Shown: piece by piece, positions 32,354 to 44,238 of the stretch
How positions within the stretch are numbered: the first letter of the stretch is position 1
How the letters are laid out: each line of letters begins with the position of its first letter
Origin: Sphingomonadaceae bacterium
GTDB taxonomy: Bacteria > Pseudomonadota > Alphaproteobacteria > Sphingomonadales > Sphingomonadaceae
Direction of reading: 5' to 3'
Assembly (NCBI GenBank): GCA_021300355.1
Contig: JAJTEF010000009.1
Coordinates: forward strand, 1-64,000
DNA: 64,000 nucleotides
Position numbers and translations under genes: made by a program
The notes under the pieces: model-generated
Database searches by the model: none
The model's input: the letters and a program-made list of their open reading frames with translations, nothing else
Told to the model about the DNA's origin: nothing

Positions 32354-32487
32354 GCGTTCTAGCCCGTCTTTAATTGCAACTTTATTGCCTTTGCGCCTAA
32401 TCCCATTCGCGGCGCACTGCAATGTTAGAAAAACTATCGGTGGATATGCTGGACGCATTGGCCAAGCCACCCTAGGAAGCGACAGAA

Positions 32488-33459
32488 ATGGAGAACACGA
32501 TGACCGATACCCCACCTTATGTCCGTCCAGACGTGGCATTGTTTCTGCAATTTCTAAACGCGGTACCCGGCCCTAAATTTTGGCAAGTGCCCGTTGATGA
32601 CGCTCGCGCGATGACCGCTGCGATGCGCGACGTTGCGGATGCCCCCGTTGGCGAGCTTGCCGTTATTCGTGATTTATCGATTCCCGGCCCCGCCGGAGCC
32701 ATCCCCGCGCGATTATATGACAGCCGCGAACAGCGCGAAGCTGGCCCTGTCATGGTGTTTTACCATGGCGGCGGATTCGTTATCGGCAGCCTGTATACCT
32801 ATGAACCCTATTGCGCCGAAGTTGCGCGCCTCCTCGATTTGCCGGTCATCTCCATCGATTATCGACTGTCACCCGAACATCCATTCCCTGCCCCAGCCGA
32901 AGATTGTGAAGCCGCAACCCGCTGGATTGCGACGAGCCCTGCGGAACTTGGACGGCAAGTGACTGGGCTCATTCCCTCCGGCGACAGTGCTGGCGGGAAC
33001 CTAGCTATTGTCACCACCATGGCGCTCCGCGACCGTCCGGCGGCCGTGCCGGTGTTGGCGCAACATCCGATTTACCCCGTCGTCACACTCGATGCTGACT
33101 GGCCGAGCATGCGCGAATTTGCCAACGGCTATTTGCTCACCGAAGAAGCAATGGCCTATTTTGGCGAAGGCCACGCCGCAACGCCCGGAGACTATCGTTC
33201 CGAGCCATTGAATTTCAGCCAGCAGGGCATGCCGCCGAGCCTTGTTACCACCGCAAGCCTTGATCCGTTGCGCGACCAGGGCATCGCTTATGTTGAAAAG
33301 TTGAAGCAGGACGGCGTGCGGGTTGAACATCGCAGTGCCGAGGGCAATATTCACGGGCATATCAACATCCGTCAGGCTATCCCATCGGTCCAATCGGACA
33401 TCGAGGGCAATATCGCCGCGCTGAAAGACCTGCTTGCAGAAGTGGCGGCAACAGCATGA
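32488..33459 (+). CDS. Alpha/beta hydrolase (HSL-type esterase/lipase)
   Basis: 'YHGGGFVIGS' oxyanion motif, 'PSGDSAGGNLA' nucleophile. Confidence 0.92.
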   Translation: MENTMTDTPPYVRPDVALFLQFLNAVPGPKFWQVPVDDARAMTAAMRDVADAPVGELAVIRDLSIPGPAGAIPARLYDSREQREAGPVMVFYHGGGFVIGSLYTYEPYCAEVARLLDLPVISIDYRLSPEHPFPAPAEDCEAATRWIATSPAELGRQVTGLIPSGDSAGGNLAIVTTMALRDRPAAVPVLAQHPIYPVVTLDADWPSMREFANGYLLTEEAMAYFGEGHAATPGDYRSEPLNFSQQGMPPSLVTTASLDPLRDQGIAYVEKLKQDGVRVEHRSAEGNIHGHINIRQAIPSVQSDIEGNIAALKDLLAEVAATA

Positions 33460-33941
33460 GCATATCTTTGGAAGATTTACCGTACCGTCCCTGTGCGGGC
33501 ATCATGCTCGCCAATATGCAGGGGAAGATATTTGTCGGGCAACGCTTGGACAGCCCCGTCGGAACCGATGCATGGCAAATGCCGCAAGGTGGCATCGACG
33601 ATGGTGAGGATGCAGAGACTGCGGCGCTCCGCGAGTTATTCGAAGAAACCGGCGTGCGCGCCGATTTGGTCGATATTCTCGCGCGCAGCCGTGATGAACA
33701 TTTCTATGACTTACCCGATGATATGATTGGCCGCATTTGGAAGGGCAAATATCGCGGGCAACGCCAGCATTGGTTTTTGATGCGCTTCAAAGGCACCGAT
33801 GCCGATATCAACATCGCAACGTCGCATCAGGAATTTAGCAAGTGGCAGTGGATCGATGCACCGCAATTGCCGCAACTGATCGTGCCGTTCAAAAAGCGGC
33901 TGTACGAGAATATTCTCGCGGAGTTTGTAGACCTGATTTGA
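33456..33941 (+). CDS. rppH: RNA pyrophosphohydrolase (Nudix)
   Basis: 'GGIDDGEDAETAALRELFEETGVRA' Nudix box; 'WQMPQGG'. Confidence 0.93.
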   Translation: MSISLEDLPYRPCAGIMLANMQGKIFVGQRLDSPVGTDAWQMPQGGIDDGEDAETAALRELFEETGVRADLVDILARSRDEHFYDLPDDMIGRIWKGKYRGQRQHWFLMRFKGTDADINIATSHQEFSKWQWIDAPQLPQLIVPFKKRLYENILAEFVDLI

Positions 33942-33973
33942 CGCTGTTCAGTGTGCTGAACGCATCCGCGCTC

Positions 33974-34501
33974 TTAATTGGGTTGCGGAACCGGCACGCT
34001 AGCGACGCTTGGTTTCGTATCGGCGGCACTTGCCTGCATTTGCGGTTTTTCGCTCGCCTTGCTGGATGCAAGCGCAAGCCGGTCAACAGCGCTGCAGTCC
34101 GCGCGGCATAATGTTTTCAGCCGCGCGATATTTTTACCCGCTTGCTCAATTGCGCCTTTGGCAATCATGGCATCTGCCTGCTCGGCCAATGCAACCTGAT
34201 CATTGGGCTCAAGCTCCAACGCTTCTGTGTAAAAGCGGATCGCTTTACCATTCAATCCTTGGGCCTTCACCGCGCGGGCCATCGCAATATACGCAGGGCG
34301 ATTGCGCGGGTCGACCGCAAGTGCGGATTCATACCAGCTGATGGCATTGTCGAACCGTCCAGCGGCCGATTCCTGATCACCCGTCTGCATCAGGGCTATA
34401 GAGCGGGCGTCAATATCGTCATCCGCGCGTCCGCCAATGCTCGCGCTCGACATGACCGCTAAGGTGAGTGACAGGGCAATGGCCGCGGGAGAAAAGCGCA
34501 T
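33974..34501 (-). CDS. Secreted tetratricopeptide-repeat protein
   Basis: Signal peptide; 'AISWYESALAVDPRNRPAYIAMARAVKAQGLNGKAIRFYTEALELEPND' TPR. Confidence 0.78.
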   Translation of the reverse strand: MRFSPAAIALSLTLAVMSSASIGGRADDDIDARSIALMQTGDQESAAGRFDNAISWYESALAVDPRNRPAYIAMARAVKAQGLNGKAIRFYTEALELEPNDQVALAEQADAMIAKGAIEQAGKNIARLKTLCRADCSAVDRLALASSKASEKPQMQASAADTKPSVASVPVPQPN

Positions 34502-34536
34502 AAATAATATCCATATCCGTTTAGAGCATAACGCTA

Positions 34537-35718
34537 TCACAGCTTTTGGAGCCTCGCGAAGAAGAATCCATCACTGCCATCATGAAGCGGGGTCAACAAC
34601 ACGCCATCGCCGTCGGCACGGCCCATCGACACGCCCGTATCCGCAGCGCGCCAGCCCGAATGCGATTTTAAGAACGCAGCCACTTGGCCCTTGCCCTCAC
34701 TCTCGATGAGCGAGCACACGGCATAAACAAGATAACCGCCACGCACGACCATGTCGGCGCCAATGTCCAACAGCTTCGCCTGTTCATCAACAACGCGCTT
34801 CAACCGCGCCGCATCCAAGCGCCAGCGCGTCTCTGGATTGCGCCGCCATGTCCCGCTTCCCGAACAAGGTGCGTCAATGAGGACAAGGTCGCAGCCACCG
34901 ACAAATTCCGACAGCATTTCTTTTTCCTTGCCCGGATTGAGCAAGCGCGTTTCGATATTGATGGCACCAGACCGGTTGGCCCGTGGCTTCAATTGGTCCA
35001 GCCGGTTGCGGTTTGTGTCCGTTGCGATCAACCTCCCCTGATTTCGCATAGCTGCGGCAAGCGCGAGGGTTTTACCACCAGCGCCAGCGCACAGGTCAAG
35101 CACAGTGCCTAAACCCTTTGCCTGACATGCCTCTACAATCAACTGGCTTCCCAGATCCTGAATTTCCACCTGACCGTCTTCCACCGCAAGGTGGCTATCG
35201 ATCGCAGTCCCGCCCGGCAGGCGCAGCGCATATTCGAGATGCGGAAGGACTTCAGCGTCGGGAAACGTCGCCGACACTTCGGCGCGGCTTGCCTTCAACG
35301 CATTCACGCGCAAGTCCATAGGGGCACGGTCAAGCAGGCTTGCCTGCTCGGCCTCGTCAACATGGGCGGAAAACAAAGGTTTGATCCATTTGGGCAGCCC
35401 GCCACCTGTTGATCGCGCTTCGCCGGGTTCAATCGCCGCTGGACCATAATCGGTCCCGTCGAACAATGCCGCCAGCTCCGGATCGGCATCCGCCATTGCT
35501 ACAAAGGCAGACCGCGCCGTTACCGGCCTTTTGCCAAAGCGGCGGATCGCGCCCCACGCCAAATCGCGGACAGCACGGCGGTCTTTCGAACCGGCATAAC
35601 GCCGCTCGGCGAAAAAGCGCTTCGCAAGCTGGTCAGCAGAAGCGCCGCCATCACGTGCGGAAAGGATGATTTGGTCAACCAATTCAATGGCTGACTGCAG
35701 GCGAGCAGCAGGTCTCAT
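34537..35718 (-). CDS. RsmB/NOP-family class I SAM-dependent RNA methyltransferase
   Basis: 'VLDLCAGAGGKTLALAAAM', 'LVLIDAPCSGSGTWRRNPETRW'. Confidence 0.92.
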   Translation of the reverse strand: MRPAARLQSAIELVDQIILSARDGGASADQLAKRFFAERRYAGSKDRRAVRDLAWGAIRRFGKRPVTARSAFVAMADADPELAALFDGTDYGPAAIEPGEARSTGGGLPKWIKPLFSAHVDEAEQASLLDRAPMDLRVNALKASRAEVSATFPDAEVLPHLEYALRLPGGTAIDSHLAVEDGQVEIQDLGSQLIVEACQAKGLGTVLDLCAGAGGKTLALAAAMRNQGRLIATDTNRNRLDQLKPRANRSGAINIETRLLNPGKEKEMLSEFVGGCDLVLIDAPCSGSGTWRRNPETRWRLDAARLKRVVDEQAKLLDIGADMVVRGGYLVYAVCSLIESEGKGQVAAFLKSHSGWRAADTGVSMGRADGDGVLLTPLHDGSDGFFFARLQKL

Positions 35719-35721
35719 GCC

Positions 35722-37194
<1,473 letters not shown>

Positions 37195-37236
37195 TTAAGC
37201 TTTGATTCGTGGCGGCCCATGTAAACAGTAAGCGCC

Positions 37237-38721
37237 TTATTCGCCAGCCTTCTTGGATTTATATTTTCTGGCGTCCGCAAAATAGCGGCCAAGCGCAATG
37301 TGCAGGTCAGCGTCATCCGCCGCGCCGCCAAGCTCCGTCTTGTCCGTAAGCTCATCATCAGGGCCGTGATAAACGCTGCCCAGAAACTTTTGCATCAGTT
37401 CCAGATCGGCAAACGAACCGCCTACCATCAGTGCCGGCACGCCCTTTTGTGCGAGCGCCCAGCCGTCCTGCCGTTGGATAAAGGCATTTGCGTCAGTTGA
37501 ACTTTCAATCGCCCTGCCTGTCTTTTTTGCCACCGCCTCAACCGTGGCGTCCAATGAAGTGGTTCCGCGACCGATGATCGCAACTTTTGACCCGCGTGGC
37601 GCAATCGCGATTGTGTCAACGTTTAGCGAAATCACTATCTGGTCAACCGGCAAAGCTGGTTTTTCAGCAAAAGCATAAGCCCCCAATAGGCCGCTCTCTT
37701 CCGCAGTCGTCGCAACAAAATAAATATCGCGATCATGCTTTTTCTTCGCCAAGCTTTCCGCGATTTCGTTCAGCACGGCAATTCCGCTGGCATTGTCCAC
37801 GGCACCATTACAAATTCGGTCAGGCGCACCTTCTGGCGCGCAAATACCCAAATGGTCCCAATGTCCCATGAACAAAACAGCGCCGCTTCCCTTTTTACGA
37901 CCAGCAATTTTACCAACAACGTTTGAGCTGTTGAACCGGTAAATGTCCGTCGTGACTTTGAAATCTGCGTCAATACCCAGTGGCTCGCCCGCATAATCGC
38001 TGGCCTTGGCATGTGCGCGCAATTTATCCCAATCTTGCCCGGCGCCGGTTATCATCGCGACCGCAAACTCGGCGCTCATGGCCCCTTCCAGCGGCGCGCG
38101 CTTTTCGCGGCTCTCCAGCGCGACAGGGCGCGATAGCAACAAACGTCTTAGTGACGGCCAACTTCCCTGCCCGTCGCCAATGAAGATAACCGCCTCCGCC
38201 CCCGCAGCGATCAGCGCTTCGCGCCGCGCGCGGGGTGACTTCATATTGTTTGGCACATTTTCGGCGTCAAACAGCACAAGGGCAGCTTTGCCCGCAACAT
38301 CGGCCGCAACCGAACCATCGGCCTTGACCCCTGCACCGGTAAAGATAAGCGGCAAATCTGTCCGCGCATAATCGGCCTGCTTACCAATCAGGATGATTTC
38401 TTGGGAAGCAATGCGCAGTTTGCGGCCCTTGGCCGTAAATGCATATTCCGCACTGCCCTGCCCGCGCTGGATCAATGGAACGGCATCAAACCAACCGCCG
38501 TCGGTCGCCGCGGGCTTTAAACCTGATGTCGCCCATTGCTGCGCAATATACTGAACCGTTTTTGCCTCGCCTTCAGTGCCGGGTTTACGGCCTTCGAACG
38601 CATCGCTCGCCAAAATTTCGATATGTGCGCGCAGGTCCGCTTCGCTCACCGCTTTGGCGTGCACCGAACCCGCGGACATTGCTGCAAAACTGACAAAGAC
38701 TGCAAAATGGGCAAGACGCAT
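37237..38721 (-). CDS. M28-family metallopeptidase
   Basis: Signal peptide; 'LFMGHWDHLG...NGAVDNASGIAVLNEIAESL...TAEESGLLGAYAF'. Confidence 0.9.
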   Translation of the reverse strand: MRLAHFAVFVSFAAMSAGSVHAKAVSEADLRAHIEILASDAFEGRKPGTEGEAKTVQYIAQQWATSGLKPAATDGGWFDAVPLIQRGQGSAEYAFTAKGRKLRIASQEIILIGKQADYARTDLPLIFTGAGVKADGSVAADVAGKAALVLFDAENVPNNMKSPRARREALIAAGAEAVIFIGDGQGSWPSLRRLLLSRPVALESREKRAPLEGAMSAEFAVAMITGAGQDWDKLRAHAKASDYAGEPLGIDADFKVTTDIYRFNSSNVVGKIAGRKKGSGAVLFMGHWDHLGICAPEGAPDRICNGAVDNASGIAVLNEIAESLAKKKHDRDIYFVATTAEESGLLGAYAFAEKPALPVDQIVISLNVDTIAIAPRGSKVAIIGRGTTSLDATVEAVAKKTGRAIESSTDANAFIQRQDGWALAQKGVPALMVGGSFADLELMQKFLGSVYHGPDDELTDKTELGGAADDADLHIALGRYFADARKYKSKKAGE

Positions 38722-39515
38722 AAATGATCGCTCCGTACATGCATCGATTCAATCATGCGACCCTTAAACCGCTGCGCGCCCCCTCGGCTCGCCGCAATTA
38801 ATTCCTCCGCCTCGGCCACTGCAGCGGCATCGGCGCCAAAGGCCCGATTGGCTATAGCGATTTGATTGGGGTGAATAAGCGTTTTGCCCGTGAAACCGTA
38901 AGTTGCGCCTTGGCGGCATTCGGCATCGAAGCCGTCCATGTCATCCAGCCGGTTGCACACGCCGTCAAAACGCGGCTTGCCCGATGCGGATGCGGCGAGC
39001 ACGATGGTCTGCAGCGCAAGCTCCAGCCCTTCGCGCAATGGGCCGGGCCGAATACCGGTTTCCGCCGCAATGTCATTTGTGCCCGCAATCAATCCTGCAA
39101 CCATAGGATGCGCCGCAATCTCGCGCGCGGCATATAATCCCGTTGGCGTTTCGATCATCGCCAACATGGGCTTGCCAGCATCGGGTATGTCGTCTGGGCC
39201 TTCGACCTTAGGGACAACAATGAAGTTCGCGCGGCTTTGCGCCAAAGCGGCGATGTCGTCGACATGATATACGCTGTCGGCGCCGTTTGCCCGTATGGCG
39301 ATTATTTTGCCTGCGACCCCGTCTGCGGCATATTGCACAGCTGCCGCACGCGCATCCGCCTTTGACTCATGTGGGACGGCATCTTCCAAATCGATGATCA
39401 GCATATCTGCATCTAATGACCGCGCTTTTTCCAAAGCGCGTGCATTGGATGCCGGCATATAAAGCGCCGACCGCGTAAATTTCAGCTGCTGCAAGATATC
39501 CATGTTCGCTCCCAT
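38646..39515 (-). CDS. HpcH/HpaI (citrate lyase beta-like) CoA ester lyase; unusual C-terminal extension
   Basis: 'TRSALYMPASNARALEKARSLDADMLIIDLEDAVPHESKADAR'; 3' end overlaps the M28 gene by ~76 nt. Confidence 0.85.
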   Translation of the reverse strand: MGANMDILQQLKFTRSALYMPASNARALEKARSLDADMLIIDLEDAVPHESKADARAAAVQYAADGVAGKIIAIRANGADSVYHVDDIAALAQSRANFIVVPKVEGPDDIPDAGKPMLAMIETPTGLYAAREIAAHPMVAGLIAGTNDIAAETGIRPGPLREGLELALQTIVLAASASGKPRFDGVCNRLDDMDGFDAECRQGATYGFTGKTLIHPNQIAIANRAFGADAAAVAEAEELIAASRGGAQRFKGRMIESMHVRSDHLCVLPILQSLSVLQQCPRVRCTPKR

Positions 39516-39639
39516 ATTGTCGGCCTGCGCATGCTCCCTGCGTAACCGCGATGAAATGGTAAACCCCCTCGATCGTTTTCATGAAACTATTTGTTAAACC
39601 CACCGAATTACAGCTCACTATTAAAAGGGAGAGCGTTCT

Positions 39640-40554
39640 ATGGAATATTTTTTCGGTTTACTCGCGCTGATAGTCCTCATTTTTGTGATGATGGGCGTGA
39701 CCGTTGTGCAGCAAGGCTTTGTTTTCACAATTGAGCGGTTCGGGCGTTATACCTATTCCGCGCAACCCGGGTTGACCGCCATCATCCCGTTCTTTGATCG
39801 CGTTGGCCGCAAGGTAAACGTCATGGAGCAAGTTCTCGACATTCCAGGGCAAGAGATCATCACAAAGGATAACGCCATGGTCGGCGTTGATGCTGTGGTT
39901 TTCTTCCAAGTCCTCGACGCAGCCAAAGCCGCATATGAAGTGTCCGACCTATATATCGCCATCATGCAAATCACGACAACCAATTTGCGCACCGTGATGG
40001 GCAGCATGGACCTTGATGAAACCTTGTCGAAACGCGATAATATCAATGGCCGCCTGCTGTCGGTGGTGGACCACGCTACCAGCCCATGGGCTGTTAAAAT
40101 CACGCGTGTTGAGGTGAAAGATATTCGCCCGCCGGCCGATATCTCCAACGCAATGGCGCGGCAGATGAAGGCAGAGCGTGAAAAGCGCGCGCAAATCCTT
40201 GAAGCAGAGGGCATGCGCGCCGCAGAAATCCTGCGTGCTGAAGGTGAAAAGCAAGGCGCCATCCTTCAGGCCGAGGGCCGCAAGGAAGCGGCATTCCGTG
40301 ACGCCGAAGCCCGCGAACGCGAAGCAGAGGCCGAGGCGAAGGCAACAGTCATGGTTTCCGATTCCATCGCGACATCGGGCACGCAGGCGCTGAATTACTT
40401 CATCGCGCAGAAATACACCGAAGCCATCAGCAAGTTCGCAACATCACCCAATGCAAAAACCATTTTGTTCCCTGTAGAAGCCACACAGTTGATCGGGACG
40501 CTCGGCGGAATTGGCGAACTGGCCAAGGAAGCGCTCGCGACAAAAGAAAAGTGA
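39640..40554 (+). CDS. SPFH/Band 7 (stomatin/QmcA-like) membrane protein
   Basis: 'VTVVQQGFVFTIERFGRYT' and coiled-coil 'EAEGMRAAEILRAEGEKQGAILQAEGRKEAAFRDAEARE'. Confidence 0.93.
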   Translation: MEYFFGLLALIVLIFVMMGVTVVQQGFVFTIERFGRYTYSAQPGLTAIIPFFDRVGRKVNVMEQVLDIPGQEIITKDNAMVGVDAVVFFQVLDAAKAAYEVSDLYIAIMQITTTNLRTVMGSMDLDETLSKRDNINGRLLSVVDHATSPWAVKITRVEVKDIRPPADISNAMARQMKAEREKRAQILEAEGMRAAEILRAEGEKQGAILQAEGRKEAAFRDAEAREREAEAEAKATVMVSDSIATSGTQALNYFIAQKYTEAISKFATSPNAKTILFPVEATQLIGTLGGIGELAKEALATKEK

Positions 40555-40581
40555 AGCCTGTGGGACGGAGACAAAGCCCGT

Positions 40582-40704
40582 CGTCCTGAGCAACAATCGC
40601 AAGCCGATTGTGCCCGTCGAAGGACGCATGTAAGACAGACGCTGCGCTCCACCGACACGCGCCCTTCGACTTTCGTCAGCGCGGGCGCTCTGACGGCTCA
40701 GGGC
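40582..40704. repeat. Two tandem variable-core nested hairpin (REP-like) repeats
   Basis: CGTCCT-gagcaa-CAATCG-caagc-CGATTG-...-AGGACG (40582-40626) and GCCCT-...-CGTCAG-...-CTGACG-...-AGGGC (40661-40704). Confidence 0.65.
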
Positions 40705-40749
40705 TACGGTAAGATCTGCAGTTAAGACATCGAAATTACGGAGTAAGAC

Positions 40750-41202
40750 ATGGCAGAATGGCTCGACACAATTTCAACGCACTGGTTCTGGCTCTCGCTG
40801 GGGTTGGTGCTCGGCGTTGCCGAAATGGTTGCGCCCGGCTTCTTCCTGATGTGGCTTGGTCTTGCCGCGTTGATTGTCGGTGGGTTGGATTACTTCCTTC
40901 CCATCACCGTCGCCAATCAAGTCGCAATGTTTGCCATATTGTCGGTGTTAACGGTCTTTGCCGGCAAAAAGTTCCTGCGGGAAAACCCCATCGAAACTGA
41001 GGACGCAAAGTTGAACGACCGCGGCGCGCGGTTGACGGGTGAAATCGTGACCGTGGTCGAAGCGATCACAAACGGCCATGGCCGCGTTAAGGTGGGCGAC
41101 AGCGTCTGGTCCGCCCGCGGCGTCGATGCCGCAATAGGATCCCGTGTGCGCGTCACAGGCGCTGACGGCGCGGTGTTGTTGGTTGAAGGCGGCCTCGACT
41201 AA
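40750..41202 (+). CDS. NfeD-family protein
   Basis: Transmembrane N-terminus, C-terminal OB-like 'GRVKVGDSVWSARGVDAAIGSRVRVTGADGAVLLVE'; follows SPFH gene. Confidence 0.88.
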   Translation: MAEWLDTISTHWFWLSLGLVLGVAEMVAPGFFLMWLGLAALIVGGLDYFLPITVANQVAMFAILSVLTVFAGKKFLRENPIETEDAKLNDRGARLTGEIVTVVEAITNGHGRVKVGDSVWSARGVDAAIGSRVRVTGADGAVLLVEGGLD

Positions 41203-41245
41203 TCGAAGGACGCAATCGACCCACCTTTTTTGAACCCAACGCGCT

Positions 41246-41698
41246 CTAAATCAGGTCAAGGCTCGCGCGATCGGGCTCGATAAAGCCCCGCCGCGCGTTC
41301 ACCGAAAACAGCCGCTCCTTCGAATAAAATTGAAGCGGCAGGTCCCGGCGTCCCCGGTGGGAAAGCAGCAGAGCGTTCACGGCCTCGTGCAACGGCAGCT
41401 GCATCCCAACCTCTGCCAGATGTGCCTTCACGCCCGCGATATACACCTGCGTAATCGTCTCATGATAGCCTTGGGTATCGTCATTCACGCCGCCGACGGC
41501 CTCGTTATAGGCCGAAATAATGGCGGGCAGTGCACGCGCAATCGCGATATCCGGCCGATTGCGCACCAGCCACGTACACGCCGCCAGATGCGCTTCATGC
41601 GTCCAATCCGCGCGTGGTAAGCTACGCGCAAGCAAGCCTTCGCCGATCGCGATGACCGCAGCGTCATCTTCAAACAGGCGAATGGAATATTCAGACAT
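41246..41698 (-). CDS. Conserved hypothetical protein
   Basis: 150-aa ORF, tail-to-tail with NfeD, codon usage consistent with genes. Confidence 0.65.
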   Translation of the reverse strand: MSEYSIRLFEDDAAVIAIGEGLLARSLPRADWTHEAHLAACTWLVRNRPDIAIARALPAIISAYNEAVGGVNDDTQGYHETITQVYIAGVKAHLAEVGMQLPLHEAVNALLLSHRGRRDLPLQFYSKERLFSVNARRGFIEPDRASLDLI

Positions 41699-41737
41699 TA
41701 TCGGACCTTCTGCGTTGTCCGATGATGTTCGGACGGG

Positions 41738-43339
41738 TTAAGCGACCTTTGGTGCCGACTGCCTTACACCTTCGTCAACATGATCTGCAAATTGCGCGAA
41801 GTTGTCGACGAACTGCTGAGCAAGTCCGCGTGCCGTCACATCATATTCCGCCTTGTCCGCCCAAGCTTCGCGCGGATCAAGGATGCCGCTGTCGACGCCC
41901 GGAACTGCAACGGGGAATTCAAAACCAAAATTCTGATCCTTACGGAATTCTGCGTTATTCAGGCTTCCGTCCAGCGCAGCGTTGAGCAAGGCCCGTGTTG
42001 CCTTGATTGGCATACGGCTGATGCCGGGCATCGTTGCTTTGCCACCCGTCCAGCCGGTGTTGACCAACCAGCATTGTACCGCACCCTTGGCGATCCGTTC
42101 TTTCAACAAATTGCCATAAATGCTTGGGTGACGCGGCATGAATGGCGCGCCAAAGCAGGTGGAGAATGTGGCTTCGGGCTCAGTCACCCCGATTTCTGTG
42201 CCAGCGACACGCGCCGTGTAACCCGACAGGAAGTGGTACATGGCCTGATCCGGCGTGAGGCGCGCGATTGGAGGCAAAACGCCATAAGCGTCCGCGGTCA
42301 GAAAGATGATCGTCTTGGGAACTGGCCCCATATTCTTTTCAGATGTGTTCGGAATGAACTCAATTGGATAAGAACCACGGCTGTTTTCCGCGAGGCTATT
42401 GTCGTCGAAATCCAGTTCACGGGTTTCCGGGTCGATAACGACATTTTCAAGCACCGTTCCGAAACGCTTTGTCGTGGCAAAGATTTCCGGCTCGGCTTCT
42501 TCCGAGAGGCGGATCATTTTTGCGTAGCAACCGCCTTCAAAGTTAAACACCGCAGTGTCGGACCAACCATGTTCATCGTCACCAATCAGTGTGCGGCTTG
42601 CGTCTGCAGACAATGTCGTCTTGCCGGTGCCTGACAGCCCAAAGAATACCGCAGTGTCGCCATCCGCGCCGATATTGGCGGAGCAATGCATTGGCATCAC
42701 GCCCTTCACCGGCAACAGGTAATTGAGGATGCCGAAAACCGACTTCTTCATTTCGCCCGCATAAGCAGTGCCACCGATCAGAATGAGCTTTTCGGTGAAG
42801 TTCACAGCGATAACAGTCTCGCTGCGGCAACCATGACGCGCAGGGTCTGCACGGAAACTTGGCAAATCGATAATGGTATATTCCGGTACAAAGCTGGTCA
42901 GCTCTTCCTGCGTCGGGCGCACCAGCAAGGTGCGGATGAACAGATTGTGCCATGCAAATTCGTTAATTACGCGTACATTGACGCGGTGCTCTGGCTGCGA
43001 ACCACCGAACAGGTCCGCGACGTACAATTTGTCCTTGCCACCAAGCGCGGCAATGAAATCTTCTTTCAGCGCAGCAAAATGCGCAGGGTCCATCGGGACG
43101 TTGGTTTTACCCCACCAAATGCTGTTTTCGGTTTCGGCGTCACGCACGATAAACTTGTCTTTGGCAGAGCGCCCTGTATGCGCACCCGTTTTTACCACGA
43201 GCGGACCGTTTTTGGCCAAAATGCCTTCATCATTCGCCAGCGCGGCTTCCACCAAAGGCGCTGTGCCGAGGTTGCAATGCAGCTGCGCCTTTGTGTCAAA
43301 ACCTTGTTGCGAAAGCGAGATATTTAAAGGTGTCGACAT
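41738..43339 (-). CDS. pckA: Phosphoenolpyruvate carboxykinase (ATP)
   Basis: '[15 protein letters not shown]' kinase-1a motif, 'GDDEHGWSD'. Confidence 0.97.
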   Translation of the reverse strand: MSTPLNISLSQQGFDTKAQLHCNLGTAPLVEAALANDEGILAKNGPLVVKTGAHTGRSAKDKFIVRDAETENSIWWGKTNVPMDPAHFAALKEDFIAALGGKDKLYVADLFGGSQPEHRVNVRVINEFAWHNLFIRTLLVRPTQEELTSFVPEYTIIDLPSFRADPARHGCRSETVIAVNFTEKLILIGGTAYAGEMKKSVFGILNYLLPVKGVMPMHCSANIGADGDTAVFFGLSGTGKTTLSADASRTLIGDDEHGWSDTAVFNFEGGCYAKMIRLSEEAEPEIFATTKRFGTVLENVVIDPETRELDFDDNSLAENSRGSYPIEFIPNTSEKNMGPVPKTIIFLTADAYGVLPPIARLTPDQAMYHFLSGYTARVAGTEIGVTEPEATFSTCFGAPFMPRHPSIYGNLLKERIAKGAVQCWLVNTGWTGGKATMPGISRMPIKATRALLNAALDGSLNNAEFRKDQNFGFEFPVAVPGVDSGILDPREAWADKAEYDVTARGLAQQFVDNFAQFADHVDEGVRQSAPKVA

Positions 43340-43530
43340 TGGCTACTCCGGCAAAAGTTGCGAATCTAGGGCATACGTATGCACTGTTCCGCTGGAGCCG
43401 GTATACGATGGAGGCAACGAGGTCAAATGTGGTTCATTATTTAGTGGCAAAAGAGCCTCAATAACCCGTCACATTGGCACCAAGAGAGCAAGTGATTGAA
43501 CCGAAGCCATTGCCCCCCTATAGTTGGCCT

Positions 43531-44238
43531 ATGAGTGCAACCATCGCCTTGGTCGACGACGACCGAAACATCCTGACGTCTGTGTCAATCGCTATGCAAG
43601 CAGAAGGCTATGTAACCCGGATATATTCCGATGGCGAAACCGCGTTGAAGGCCATGCTCGAAAACCCTGCAGATCTTGGCATTTTCGACATCAAAATGCC
43701 GCGCATGGACGGCCTCGAATTGCTGCGGCGGTTGCGCGAAAAAAGCGATATGCCGGTTATCTTTCTGACATCTAAAGATGAAGAGCTGGATGAAGCACTT
43801 GGCCTGGCCATGGGTGCCGACGATTATATCACCAAGCCTTTTTCCCAACGCTTGTTGGTGGCGCGCGTGAAAGCCATATTGCGCCGCGCCACTTATGACC
43901 GCGGCGTCAGCAGCGGCGACGCTGAGCCTGAGCTTGAACCAATGGTGCGGGGCAAGCTGCAAATGGATCCCGCGCGGCACCATGTAAAATGGGATGGGAA
44001 GTCGCTGACGCTAACGGTGACCGAGTTTATGATATTGGAAGCGCTCGCCAATCGGCCGGGCGTTGTGCGCACACGTGATCAGCTCATGGACGCCGCATAT
44101 CAGGATGACGTGTATGTCGACGACCGCACCATCGACAGCCATATCAAAAGGCTGCGGCGCAAGTTGCGTGAAGTCGATGCCGAATTTGCGGCCATAGATA
44201 CGCTTTACGGTGCAGGATATCGCTTTGCAGACAGCTGA
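43531..44238 (+). CDS. chvI: Response regulator ChvI (OmpR family)
   Basis: '[25 protein letters not shown]' receiver; winged-helix C-terminus; adjacent to chvG and hprK. Confidence 0.93.
   Translation: MSATIALVDDDRNILTSVSIAMQAEGYVTRIYSDGETALKAMLENPADLGIFDIKMPRMDGLELLRRLREKSDMPVIFLTSKDEELDEALGLAMGADDYITKPFSQRLLVARVKAILRRATYDRGVSSGDAEPELEPMVRGKLQMDPARHHVKWDGKSLTLTVTEFMILEALANRPGVVRTRDQLMDAAYQDDVYVDDRTIDSHIKRLRRKLREVDAEFAAIDTLYGAGYRFADS

Noticed and set aside
30872-32362. 496-aa plus-strand ORF opposite korA
   Set aside because: Long antisense shadow ORF in a high-GC gene; the minus-strand frame gives a clear KorA protein and the plus translation has no family signature
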